In this document: positions 1 through 11,700 of the stretch, piece after piece
Numbering within the stretch: position 1 is the stretch's first letter
Layout: every line of letters starts with the position of its first letter
Notes under the pieces: model-generated
The model's database searches: none
What the model was told of the DNA's origin: nothing
The model's input: only the letters and a program-made list of their open reading frames with translations
Position numbers and translations under genes: made by a program
DNA from: Doris montereyensis
Taxonomy: Eukaryota; Mollusca; Gastropoda; Nudibranchia; Dorididae
Direction: 5' to 3'
Length of the DNA: 64,000 nucleotides
Assembly: GCA_037039925.1 (NCBI GenBank)
Contig: JAXRKP010000065.1
Span: 528,723-592,722 of the forward strand

Positions 1-71
1 AGTCTGTAGAGTGTCTGACAACCACCCAGGATCCCTAGCAAAGTCGGTAGAGTGTCTGACAACCACCCAGG
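1..71 (+). repeat. 41-bp minisatellite, left fragment
   Basis: Nearly two units of the same 41-bp repeat as at 1157-1794 (core GTCTGACAACCACCCAGGAT, then CTAGCNAAGTC). It runs off the window start. A SINE follows directly, exactly as in the larger array. Confidence 0.9.
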
Positions 72-315
72 AGTCCGCCCGTCATCGATTCTCAGTCTGG
101 GCAAATTTGTTCGGACTAATTTGACCCTCCTGTCGGCCCAGCAGCGAAATGCATAGCTAGGTCTATTGAGACTGCGAAAGTAAAAACGGCTGGCAAACTA
201 CCACATTATGCCGTATGAAAGTAATGGCAAACTACCACACTATGACGTGTTCCTAGAAAAATCAGGACTCATACTCCTGATTACTCCTCGCTCAAGTCGG
301 GGTGTGGAATTTATT
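72..315 (+). mobile_element. SINE family A, copy 1
   Basis: Contains the core CCTCCTGTCGGCCCAGCA, then GGTCTATTGAGACTGCGAAA, and a 3' part with GGCAAACTACCACATTATG in two tandem copies, ending near TGTGGAATTTATT. The same modules recur at 1793-2045, 5313-5460, 26575-26745 (minus) and 62535-62645. Confidence 0.8.
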
Positions 316-720
316 ATGCCATCCGTCATCAGTTGTTTTTTTCAGCATTGATCTCCATTCCAATTCTGTAGACGTAACCTGCAATGGTTTTCATAAGACT
401 GATCTATTCTTCCCCCTTCCTGCTAGACCATATATGTCATCTGCCAACCTAAGATTTGTGACTGTTTGTCCTTCAATACTGATATGCTGTTAGTGCCGAC
501 ATGATCTTCAAGGCCCCTGTCATTATTCGTTCAAGTTCAAAGTTGATATTTTGATAAAAGGCAGCCTTGGCGGATACCGACGGAGACGCAAAACCCTTCT
601 CCCACATTCCCTTGTGCGATGACAGCACTGGTAGCTTTGGCATGGTGGACAACAGTTGTTGTATTGTCTGTATCAGGACATGACAATAACATGTATCACT
701 TTTTACCCTGGTTGCAATGC
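316..720. other. Unassigned intergenic sequence
   Basis: No gene, RNA or repeat recognised. A short open frame here shows no coding character. Confidence 0.5.
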
Positions 721-776
721 TTCAAAGTGGCTTCATAATGAGACAGAGATATAGGAGTAAACAATATAGAAATGTT

Positions 777-906
777 ATAGATAAACAGATATAATGAGAG
801 ACAGACAGACAGACATATATATAGACAGTTAGACAGGCAGGTAGACAGACAGAGAGATATGATAGATAGATAGAGCCAAAGTTAGAAAGAAAGATAGACA
901 GATAGA
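777..906 (+). repeat. Imperfect GACA/GATA microsatellite
   Basis: Degenerate tetranucleotide tract of GACA, GATA and TATA units with interruptions. Confidence 0.85.
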
Positions 907-1156
907 CACTGGGCAATGGTATCATATAAGCGACAAACTAAATCATACATATTAAATAAAGAAATGTAGATCCATATCTTATTCTTTTCATTCATTTTAT
1001 TTATTCACCTGTTTTTAGAAGCACTTTCAAGGAATATCATTACATTAGACATATGTACAATGTAATATAATACATGCAGATGGTCAATGGGATGTAGGAA
1101 ACATTAAGTCACAAAATATGAAGGCACACAGACCCAACTATTTGTGTTACTTCCTC

Positions 1157-1794
1157 CTGTCAGTTGACAACCACACAGCATCTCTAGCTAAGTCAGTAGA
1201 TTGTCTGACAACCACACAGGATCTCTAGCTAAGTCAATAGAGTATCTGACAACCACACAGCATCTCTAGCTAAGTCAAATGAGTATCTGACAACCACACA
1301 GCATCTCTAGCCAAGTCAATAGAGTATCTGACAACCACACAGGATCTCTAGCTAAGTCAAATGAGTATCTGACAACCACATAGGATCTCTAGCTAAGTCA
1401 ATAGAGTATCTGACAACCACCCAGCATCTCTAGCTAAGTCAATAGAGTATCTGACAACCACACAGGATCTCTAGCTAAGTCAAATGAGTATCTGACAACC
1501 ACACAGGATCTCTAGCTAAGTCAAATGAGTATCTGACAACCACACAGGATCTCTAGCTAAGTCAATAGAGTATCTGACAACCACACAGGATCTATAGCTA
1601 AGTCAAATGAGTATCTGACAACCACACAGGATCTATAGCTAAGTCAATAGAGTATCTGACAACCACACAGGATCTCTAGCTAAGTCAAATGAGTATCTGA
1701 CAACCACCCAGGATCCCTAGCTAAGTCAGTATTTGTCTGACAACCACACACGATCCCTAGCCAAGTCGATAGAGTGTCTGACAATCACACAGGA
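1157..1794 (+). repeat. 41-bp minisatellite array, about 15 units
   Basis: Unit period is 41 bases (for example CATCTCTAG at 1261 and 1302), with core CTGACAACCACACAGGATCT then CTAGCTAAGTCAATAGAGTAT. Two main variants alternate (CAATAGAG and CAAATGAG), suggesting unequal exchange. The last two units are diverged and match the copy at position 1. Confidence 0.95.
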
Positions 1795-2045
1795 GTCCGC
1801 CTGTCATCGATTCTCAGTCTGGGCAAATTTGTTCTGACCCTCCTGTCGGCCCAGCAGTGAAATGCATAGCTAGGTCTATTGAGACTCTGCGAAAGTAAAA
1901 GCGGCTGGCAAACTACCACATTATGCCATATGAAAGTAATGGCAAACTACCACATTATGCCGTATGAAAGAAATGGCAAACTACCACATTATGCCGTATG
2001 AAAGTAATGGCAAACTACCACACTATGCCGTATTCCTACACATAC
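1793..2045 (+). mobile_element. SINE family A, copy 2, with internal expansion
   Basis: Same element as at 72-315, joined to the minisatellite at the same base. The 34-bp module GGCAAACTACCACATTATGC (plus CGTATGAAAGTAAT) is present about four times at 1911-2031, against two in copy 1 and one in the copy at 5313. Confidence 0.85.
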
Positions 2046-2084
2046 TTACACTCAGTATAACAGTTTGTACATAAGATATGACTC

Positions 2085-2392
2085 TGATTTGATTTGATTT
2101 TACCCACATCCTCATCTAAGGTGATCTTGGGGGTTTTGATAGGAATTAAAATGTTGTCCGGACTGCCCTGAATACAGCAGAGGGATCTTTACAGTGTGTT
2201 GTGATCTGCACATGGGACCTCCTTTTTATTGTCCATCTCCGATGGACTATGTATTGATCCACCTACTGGACAAGGGGGGGGGGGGTTTGCTCCAGAAATC
2301 TCAAGAAAAACTGTTCAACCGTCTCGGCTTGAACCCACGACCTTTTGGTTGAGAGGCCAACACCTTGCCTCTGGATTATTGAGTTCCTCCTA
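2085..2392 (-). mobile_element. SINE family B, copy 1
   Basis: tRNA-headed SINE in minus orientation. The head near 2390-2330 reads like a tRNA with a B-box-like GGGTTCAAGCC; the body has the conserved GATCTGCACA...GGGACCTCC and CCATCTCCGATGG; the tail is GATTTGATTTTACCCACATC on the plus strand. A poly-G run lies at 2274-2285. Other copies: 23521, 38050, 41897, 63592. Confidence 0.85.
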
Positions 2393-2956
2393 CAAGATAT
2401 GAGAATAATATGTTACTACAAAGCTTTGAAAAATAATGTACTTTATAACACCTTACCAAAGCCAGCTTTTATCAATATGACACAAGCGACAGTCACTTAA
2501 GTTTTTTATATCCTCTGTCAAAATTGCAAGTCACAAATTTAATGTTCCCTTTACAATGTTTAGATGTATGCAGTATGTTTTTATCACATCATTTCAATTA
2601 GATAATTTTGTACCGATAAAAATTTGTACAAAAAAGGTAATGAAATGAGCATATTGGCACTGTATGAATGTCAAAAGGTAAACAATTTTTTTAAAAGTCT
2701 TGACACGTGCATACGTACAAAACTTGTAAACACTTTTCTTATAAAAATGACATGGCCAGAATCCTACACACAATACATATGACACTGACGGTGGCAATGT
2801 AATCTGCATTAATAATTGCAAATGCAATCTGCTTATAAACTACAGTTAGTCTCGATAGTCCAGATTTCAATAATCTGAGCAGATGAGCTGGGGAAAGATT
2901 TTTTCCTCTTTATTTGTACCCGATAATCCAGAAAGTCCGGATTCCAGATCCGAACA

Positions 2957-3014
2957 CTTCATTGTGGAACACTTCATTGTGGAACACTTCATTGTGGAAC
3001 ACTTCATTGTGGAA
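2957..3014 (+). repeat. 15-bp tandem repeat, about 4 copies
   Basis: Perfect repeats of AACACTTCATTGTGG inside the pogo-like element. Confidence 0.95.
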
Positions 3015-3154
3015 CAAGTTATCACAATATATAGAGAGTTTATGCTTCAATGAACTGAACACTCAACTGTCTAAGATAGTCTTACCAGTCTGTTGACGGT
3101 GTATCAAAGCCACCCGACTACATCATTTCAGCCATACAATGTATCAATTCTCTC

Positions 3155-3222
3155 TCCCTCTCCCCCCCCCCTCTCTTTCTCTCTCCTCTCTTTCTCTCTT
3201 TCTCTCTCTCTCTCTTCTCTCT

Positions 3223-3308
<86 letters not shown>

Positions 3309-3345
3309 ATTCTCTCTCTCTTTTCTCTCATTCTCTCTTCTTCTT
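3155..3345 (+). repeat. CT microsatellite
   Basis: (CT)n with short interruptions, inside the pogo-like element. The GA tract at 3419-3510 is its reverse complement, so the two can pair as a hairpin. Confidence 0.97.
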
Positions 3346-3418
3346 CCTCTTCTGGTGTGGTGTAAGTAGGAAACCTGAGGCACAAGTCATGGAGAGAGAA
3401 GAAAGCTAAAAAAGAGAG

Positions 3419-3457
3419 AAAGAGGGAGGGATGGAGAGAGAGAGAGAGAGAGGGAGG

Positions 3458-3495
<38 letters not shown>

Positions 3496-3510
3496 GAGAG
3501 AGAGGGAGAG
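3419..3510 (+). repeat. GA microsatellite
   Basis: (GA)n with GGGA and GACA interruptions, the opposite arm of the CT tract just upstream. Confidence 0.95.
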
Positions 3511-3710
3511 AGAGACTTTTGGCCAGTGATGAACAGCATCATAGTGCTATCAGCCCTGTAAAATGCGCTAGACCATGACACAGTTGTGAGGCCTTTAGAT
3601 TCACAATGTGTTCCTTTGAGCTTTGATCGGTGATTCAATAGTCCGGATGTCTCGATAATCCAGACAATTGCTTAAAACGAAGATGTTCGGACTATGGGGA
3701 CATGACTGTA

Positions 3711-4820
3711 TTGCCAAAATAGTATTCAATGTCTATATGTAAGTCATTTTTGTTACAATCAAGAAACTACTTAGAGTGCTTAAAATTAATTAAACATCAC
3801 TTTAAGTCAGTTTCACTTTCCCTTAACATCTCACTATTGGTCGGCATCTTGACGGTCTGGCTAAAAAAATTAAATTGAATATACCCTGTGCATTTTAATC
3901 ATAGCTTACTTTTCCTAAAAGCACACACTTGCTAGTCATCTTAATTAAAATAAAGAGAAGCTATTACAGTCAAAGTGTTTTGATCAGCTCAGTATACCTT
4001 GCAACAGCAAAAGCAAATGTCAACTCTCTTTTGCAATGAAGCACAAACACAGACAGTGGTTTCCACCTAACAATACATCACATCCCTGGGGAACCGAAAT
4101 TGTGGGTTGTTAATGTTACTCAGATTGGGATGTTACCCTGATTTATTTGGGAGGGGGGGGGGGAGGGGGAGGTGTAATCCAGCCACTTAAATCTTCAATC
4201 AAAATTAACCCTCTCCTTAAAGTCCATCCAATCAAATAGCGCGATGACTACAAGAGGCATGTTATCAAATGAGTGATCTAATTTGCATATTTCACAGACA
4301 CTCTGTAGACCAATAAAAATTACGGAGCTGTGCGTGGGCATAAAGGATGGAAGGGTGACCAATATATGGGCCGAATGGGGATGGGGGATGGGGGATGGAA
4401 GGGTGACCTATATCTGGTCTGAGTAGAACGATCGTGCATGAATAGAACGACCAGCTTTTGAGCTGTTATTCAATCACCGTCTACCCATCTTCTACAGTGA
4501 GTGTACTGGTCAACGCATTTGCACTGAACAACATTTCCATGTGGTAAATTGAATGAGATCTATCTTCCTATGTCTATTTTCAGTAAAGGTCATTTTCATC
4601 CCCTATCTGTAAAAAAGTTTGAGTGACAATGCTTCAATAATTAATCAAGTATACCCTGACTCTGCCCCAAAAGTGGGATGTTAGCTAAAGTGGAGTGAAT
4701 ATATATATATACAAATATGTATATAGAAAAAATTGACATCCTGAAGAAAAAAAGGAATGGTAGACGCATTGGGCCATCAGGCGGTGAGATGTTAGGCGAA
4801 GACCACTGTGTGTGTCTGTG

Positions 4821-4857
<37 letters not shown>

Positions 4858-5310
4858 TCAGTGAACCTGTCTTAAAACGTAAATCTGCCTGACATAAAAT
4901 TTCAAGAGATGCAAAAAACGTCATTAATCATTGAATAAGATTACAAACACTATGCTATGCTTTTGGGAGGAAAAACGCAAATCTTTGTTTAGACCCTGAA
5001 CATAAATTGAGCTTTTCTATTGGTTCAAAGCCTCCAATATTTATAAAGACACAGAAAGAAGCACGCGTTTGATCATTTTATGGGCAAAGCTCATATCCCA
5101 TAAATCGGAGACCTACACATTTAGACAGTTTCATCGACGATATATAATATAATACACTGACACGTGCACTTCAAAGAAGAGCAAATTACCTCCATGTGCA
5201 GCAAAATCTGTGAATTGCATAGTGATATTTGAAAGGAATACTACTAACAAACAAGACAATGTGTTGCGCCTACATGATCATATAATTGAGCAATAATTTG
5301 GAAGGTACTT
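3711..5310. other. Intergenic sequence with a TA tract
   Basis: AT-rich, no gene recognised. It holds a GGGGATGGGGGATGG cluster near 4376-4400 and a (TA)n tract at 4827-4855 following a short TGTG run. The long frames across the TA tract are repeat artefacts. Confidence 0.6.
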
Positions 5311-5312
5311 CA

Positions 5313-5460
5313 GATCAGCCAGGTCTATTCAGACTTGGTGAAAGTAAAGGTGGCGTGGAAAGCAATGGCAAACTAACCACACTGCCGTATGCCTAGAAAA
5401 ATCAGGACTCTACTCCTGGTTGCCCTATGCAACTCTTGAGTATGGGACTTACTTTACTTA
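5313..5460 (+). mobile_element. SINE family A, 5'-truncated copy 3
   Basis: Begins AGGTCTATTCAGACTTGGTG, then one copy of the GGCAAACTA...ACACTGCCGTATG module, CCTAGAAAAATCAGGACTC and a GTATGGGACTT end. The same 3' half is found at 62535-62645. Confidence 0.75.
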
Positions 5461-5589
5461 GGATCAAGGTACAAAATGAGACGGGTTCAATGTAATTTAG
5501 TGAATGTATCATTTACATGATCTGGTAAGTCTTCTTTGCCAGTATTGGTGCAAAAAGTAACCAATTGTATTGGGCATAGATATCACAAT

Positions 5590-6175
5590 AACACCTTAAA
5601 TTAACAATCTGGCAGGTGTGTAGAACTATCAACAATCCGATGATTGTGTAGATTTGTCAACAATTGGACAAGTAAGTAGATCTGTTAACAATCTGATGAT
5701 TCTGTACATTTGTCAACAATCTGATAAGCATAGAGATTTTTCAACAGTCTGGCAAGTGTGTACATCTGTTAATAATCTGATTATTCTGTAGATTTATCAA
5801 CCATCTGGCAGGTGTGTAGATCTGTTGACAATCTGATGATTCTGTACATTTATCAACAAACTGGCAAGTGTGTAGATTTGTCAACAATTTGGCAGGTATG
5901 TAGATCTTAACAATCTGATTTATTTTGTAGATTTGTCAACAATCTGACGAGTATGTAAATCTGTCAACAACCTGATGATTCTGTAGATTTGTCAACAATC
6001 TGACAAGTGTGGAGATCTGTTAGCAGTCTGATGATTCTGTAGATTTGTCAACAATCTGGCAAGTGTGTAGATCTGTCAACAATTTGGCAGGAATGTAGAT
6101 CTGTCAACAATCTGATGATTCCAAGATTTGTCAACAATCTACAGATTGTGTAGATTTGTCAACTAAGGCTGCCAA
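5590..6175 (+). repeat. Degenerate minisatellite, about 28-30 bp half units
   Basis: About 20 diverged units with core GTAGATTTGTCAACAATCTG, alternating between a GATGATTCT type and a GGCAAGTGT type, so the higher-order unit is about 55-58 bases. No coding frame. Confidence 0.9.
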
Positions 6176-6698
6176 GCGTGAAGATATATAAATCCTTTAT
6201 AACACTGAGATTGTTGATCTTGAAAATCATGAACACACAGAAAATATCAGCAAAGCCATACGGTTGAAAATTACTACCAAATCTGTTGAAATAAAAAAGA
6301 AACCCATGATATATGACGAATTCCACGAATTCCACATATGGGTGCTATATGTCATTTACTATTTCAATTTCAGACTGTTTTGGGCAAACTTTTAAAATAT
6401 CTTTATGCATTTGAAAGAACATTAAAAACAGCTTTAAAATAAAATTTAAAATCTAAAAATAATGAGCATGAGGGTGTCAAGAGGTGAGAAAGAAAGGATG
6501 AAGTGGCTGAGGGAAGAATGCTACAAAGTCTTCATTAAAGTTAAAGACGATTTATGAATGAAATGTGTTTACAACATAAACTTTCTTTTACCGTCACTAG
6601 AATATTTTTATACTAAATGATAGACACTATAGAGAGCATAAAAAGTGATGTGGGGGGCAGAAAAATAACAGTGAATAACAGCTATAATGATATATGTA

Positions 6699-7544
6699 CA
6701 GTAGAACCTGCTAAAACAGAAACCTGTCGAAAGCGGAAACGTGTCTAAAACGGATTACCCCCGATCCCTCCTTGATAAAATATTGTATTTTCTACCTGTG
6801 TAAAGTGGAAATCTGTCTATTGCAGAAACGGAAAGTAAAATTTGCTCCCTTACGGCAGTTTAACCTGCCTACAACGGAAAATTTCCTTCCAACAGGAACA
6901 AAAATGGCTTACGGAGACACACATAAACGCGCACAATCTCAAGAGAAAGAAGGAACAAGTTTAGGAACGTAGACATGCAATATTCATACCCTCTGTTATT
7001 ACTGAGAACGGGTACAAAGAGTGAAAGACAATTAACAAAAATCATAGGAAAACAAAAATATCACCAACCACAAAGAATTACAAATAAAAAATGTACAAGT
7101 TTACCCAATTTCTCCATAAGCGATGGTCTCAAGAAATGAGGGGGAAAGATGACCTACCCACAAAGAATGAGAGAGATAAAGAAAGGAAAGGCAAAACTAA
7201 GATGAGAAAGGCAAAAACGACAATTGTTATCATCAATATCAACACAACCAAAGCAAAATAATCAAAACATCACACTAAAACATTCTCTAGTCATACTTTA
7301 TAAACCGTATGCGTAGGCCTATTCTTGTGCCTTTTCTTTGTATACACTTTATTATTCATGCAATTAGAGTAGATAATTATATGTCATAGTGTATTATCAT
7401 AGTACATCCTATCATAAATGTTGTACTTAGTATGTATTATGCAGTTTTCACTGTCTAGAGTGGAACCTGTTTAAAACGGAAACCTGTCTAAAATGGATAA
7501 ATATGGCCGCTCCCTTCCGATGAAATTTTAGACAGGTTCGACTG
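6699..7544. mobile_element. Second TIR element, pogo/mariner-like
   Basis: The left end TA|CAGTAGAACCTG and the right end, read inward as CAGTCGAACCTGTCTAAAAT, form inverted termini. Subterminal AAACGGAAACCTGTCTAAAA motifs repeat at both sides (6710-6760 and 7465-7495). No transposase is recognised in the 846 bases. The TA on the right is changed to TC. It overlaps the probable RFWD3 3'UTR. Confidence 0.6.
7348..7353 (-). promoter_or_regulatory. Possible poly(A) signal of RFWD3
   Basis: There is an AATAAA hexamer on the minus strand about 230 bases past the RFWD3 stop codon. The region between stop and signal overlaps a TIR element (6699-7544), so part of the 3'UTR may be transposon-derived. 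The downstream cleavage site cannot be judged from sequence alone. Confidence 0.35.
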
Positions 7545-7580
7545 TCTGAAACAAATCTGATGACTTACTCATGATGGATG

Positions 7581-7730
7581 CTATCTCCATTTGTAAATGA
7601 CAAGCTCAGAATCACACAAGATCCCCAGCAAATCCTGATTTCCACAGCGAATGGGTTTGATGTCCAAGGCTTTGTCAAAGGAGTTGACTGTTTGAAATTG
7701 CTGCCTTCTGGTCACATCCCACAAATTGAC
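7581..7730 (-). CDS. RFWD3: RFWD3 exon 13: last WD40 blade and stop
   Basis: The exon is 49 clean codons plus TAG: VNLWDVTRRQQFQTVNSFDK, then ALDIKPIRCGNQDLLGILCD and SELVIYKWR. The opening LWD and closing IYKW are hallmarks of the RFWD3 C-terminus. The acceptor is cacattgcag. Confidence 0.94.
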   Translation of the reverse strand, partial: VNLWDVTRRQQFQTVNSFDKALDIKPIRCGNQDLLGILCDSELVIYKWR

Positions 7731-8706
7731 CTGCAATGTGACAAGTTATGCTCGTGTTACTTTGACAATTGATTGATTCATTGATTCATTGAATTTACCC
7801 TATCCAACATATGTGATGATCTAAAGGTGAATTAAAAGGAAACAGTTAGACTAAAGATAAGTAAAATAGTGAAGAAGAAAAAAGAGAAGAATCTACCACC
7901 AGTGCCTGCCAACCAATACCACTGTTACTTGGACATACACACAAACAGACATATGAAGATGGGCGAACAGTATTAAACCAGGAAATGATTTGCAAAAGAA
8001 GCTTCAAATCCTGGACGAAATTGACAAGTCACTAGGGAAACCCAACATCACAGAAATAGGCCTATCCCCAAATTATTGCCCCTGACCTACTTTCGCCTAA
8101 ATGCCCCTTTTCGCCTAAATGCGTTTTATCTGCTTCCCAAGCACTGGGTATTTAGGCGGTCACTACTGTACTATCATTCTATGTTTGAATAAATACATAG
8201 CTGTGGCAAACTTTACATAAAAGATAGGCAGCAAAACAGACAGTTTGTTTCATTTAATTGAAATTTACCCTTCCCTACTATATCATATGCAGTGATCTCA
8301 GGGTGAATTAGTAGGAAACAGCAAGATGAAAGACTAGTGAAAGTGAAAAATTGAAAGGAAAGAAGTAGAACCTACCAGCAGCGCCTGCCAACCAACCACC
8401 CCACAGGCAGACTGATAGATAGATACATAGATGGATAGCAAGATATACAGACAGATAGATAGATAGATAGATAAATAGATAGGTAGGTAAGTAAGTAGAT
8501 AGATAGATAGATACAGATGGATGGATGAATGGATAGATAGATAGATAGATAGACAGGATGGATGGATGGATGGATGGATGGATGGATAGATAGATAGATA
8601 GGTAGATATATATATAGATAGATAGATGGATGGATGGATGGATGGATGGATGGATGGATAGATAGGTAGGTAGGTAGGTAGATAGAAAGATAGATAGATA
8701 GATAGG

Positions 8707-8759
<53 letters not shown>

Positions 8760-11700
8760 GGATAACTAGATACATAGACAAATAAGTAAACATCACTGGC
8801 TGAGAAACTGAAAACTTACTTTGTTTGATGAATGGTTGGCAGTGGCAGCCAGAATGTGATTGTCTGTCTCCGGCATAGACAGGAGCACATTGCGAGACAT
8901 GACAACTTGGACATTTCCACCATCCCATGAGGACACACACGGTGATTTCACATCAAGGTCTCCATCATCGGAAGCTGACTGGTTAAGTTGGCATGCCTGG
9001 GATAAGAAAAATGGTATCAGTTGCTATTTGTCTAATTCCATCACAAAAAGCCCATTGCCTGAGCTCTTGGTTGGATGTTTTTTTAAACATACATTTTAGA
9101 AACTTTCTTTCTTTCTTTCTTCATCAGTTCCCACTCTACCTTTCGGTGTATGGGTTCAGATGCCCGAGATGATCTTTCTCCAGGATGCCCTGTCCTGGCA
9201 TTTTCGGTTTCCCCAAAAAGGTTAAATTTCTTTATTTCCACTTTCTCCGAGGTCTGCCTTTTGGTCTTTTACCTTAGGCTTTAGCACTGTATACTAATTT
9301 AGCTATCTCCCGGAATAAAGAAAAGAAACACCATGGATGAACAGAGATCCACCAAATGTCGTATTCAAAGAGCCTCAAATCAAGATAGAGCTGATTGACA
9401 ATCAAAGAAAGATATCAGATCCACTAACCCTGATGATATCATTACAAAAACCATTGATGACTACCCTGACAGCTGGATCCATGTTTACACAGATGGGTCA
9501 GCTCTCAAAGCAACATCAAATGCAGGGTATGGTATCTACATCCAATACCCAGATAGCACCTCTGATGAATTCTCTGGGGCTTGTGGAGAAAAATGTACCA
9601 ACTTTGAAGCAGAGGCAGCAGCCATAAAAACAGTACTCTACCACCTTAAAACTGTTTTCAATACATTCCCAGCTAAAATATCAGATATTGTCATTTTTAC
9701 AGATGCAATGTCTATCCTAAAAGCTCTCAACAACTGCCAGAGATCTGATCCCAGACAAACACGATTAGAAGCTGACCAACTAATTAAAACCTATGACGTC
9801 GAGCTAGTAATGCGGTGGATCCATGTACATGTAAACACACCAGGAAATGACAAAGCAGACACTCTTGCCAAAAGTGGATCCGTGGACATGTAAACACACC
9901 AGGAAATGACAAAGCAGACACTCTTGCCAAAAGTGAATCCGTGGACATGTAAACACACCAGGAAATGACAAAGCAGACACTCTTGCCAAAAGTGGATCCG
10001 TGGACATGTAAACACACCAGGAAATGACAAAGCAGACACTCTTGCCAAAAGTGGATCCGTGGACATGTAAACACACCAGGAAATGACAAAGAAGACACTC
10101 TTGCCAAAGGGGATCTAGACAGAACGACCAAACACAAAAATTGCAATGCAGACTTGAAATAAATCATCAAAGTTATCAGCAAAGAGGAGTGGATGAACAG
10201 ATGGGCTTTAGGAAAAGACTGGAAGAGATTTATACCGACATATGGCCACCCCACAAACAAATCACAACATCAACAACTTAACCACATCACAAAGAGCTAA
10301 ACATGTATCTAAACAGAATAATTTCTAAACATGCCCCAGTGTGCCTCTCTTTGTGACCACCCCCATGAAACTGTGACCCATCACCTATTTGAATGCCACA
10401 AATTGAAAGACCTACGCGACAAGCTACTTCCCGGGAAACCTAATACTTGGAACACTATTTATGGAACCCTACCTACAACAGATGGAAAACACCTGCAGAT
10501 ACCACTACATGGCATTGGGCCAAAGGACAAAAGTACGCCCGAGCGCTGCTGGACCAGTAACAACAACATAACAACAGCCACTAGGGTCCGAAATCACAAT
10601 ATCTATGATTCAAACCAGTGTTTAATTTTATAAACAACATTTCAACCCTCACGGACAAATATATTGCAATAGTATATGCTTTTGAAGGAACATATAAATG
10701 TTAAGACAGAGACTGAAGTAAAGGGCTATGACAATGCTAATAAGTAAGGATATGAAACATATATTATATGTTAAAGCCCCATGGGCCAATAAAAAGACAA
10801 GATAAATACATCATACAGTTCGTCTGTTTACTTGCATGAAAGTCACACCTGAGAGTTCTGTGGATTAAATATTATGGTTCGGCCGGGAATTGAAACACCT
10901 TATGCCAGACCCTCCAGGTGTTTTGAGTCCTAGTCATTAAAAATTACTCTTCGCAGATACAGGAGAAAATTTTCTGTAATTAAATCCTGCATGAAAAACA
11001 AGTTGGGTAACTTTGGGGGGTGGGGAAGAGGAATATTTCCTCTTTGACGTCCTACATGCACTGTGACCTTGGATTTCTGACACGATTTCCAAACTTTGTC
11101 ACAGCATCTCTTGGCAATGTGAGGTGTGCATAATATTCAAGACCTCTCGTTGGTTTTAAATCTTCAATATGATTAGACGTTGGACCACACCTGCCTTGGA
11201 GTAGTGCAGGTAAAGAGTACATTAGATGTCCATGCTGGGACTTGTGTTCTGACCTGCAATTAGCCCCAGAATTTTCCTCTAAGAAAACCCTGTGAGCTAA
11301 TTGTGCATACACAACTCAAAAAAAAGAAAGAAGAAAAGACACAAAAGAGAGAACGATCCCTACCTCATATCTACACATGGGATTCCCGGCTCCGGGCCTG
11401 TTTGACACCAAGAAGAGACCACTCGGATGAAGACTTAGACCTGTAATAGAAGCTGTCGTGTAAAAATAATAAAAAGATTTTAGTATGACACTGACACCCT
11501 ATGGCATAGAAAAACATATGTGGTTATTGGACAATTTAATTGCTTTGACAAAACTGTCCAGACATTTTCTGGGAGTATCACATTCATTGGTTTAAGCATG
11601 AAGATAAAAAAAAACAACAGAGGAAACAACACCATGCCTGACCGGAGTTAAAACAAATGCTTTAGGTTGCTTTAGGTTGCTTTAGGTTGCTGGACGTAGA

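Larger units (their letters stand above)
2843..3708. mobile_element. Non-autonomous pogo/Tigger-like TIR element
   Basis: Flanked by TA at 2841-2842 and 3709-3710. The termini are imperfect inverted repeats: CAGTTAGTCTCGATAGTCC at the left, and CAGTCATGTCCCCATAGTCC read inward from the right. Subterminal CGATAATCCAGA motifs occur at both ends. No transposase is seen; the centre is filled by 15-bp repeats and CT then GA microsatellites. Confidence 0.7.

Noticed and set aside
1157..1794. CRISPR-like array
   Set aside because: Direct repeats are contiguous without unique spacers, and the context is an animal genome; it is a minisatellite.
8308..8940. 210-codon minus-strand frame with Tyr/Leu/Ser/Ile repeats
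   Set aside because: Translation of the GATA array that happens to run out of RFWD3 exon 12 in a different frame; not a protein.
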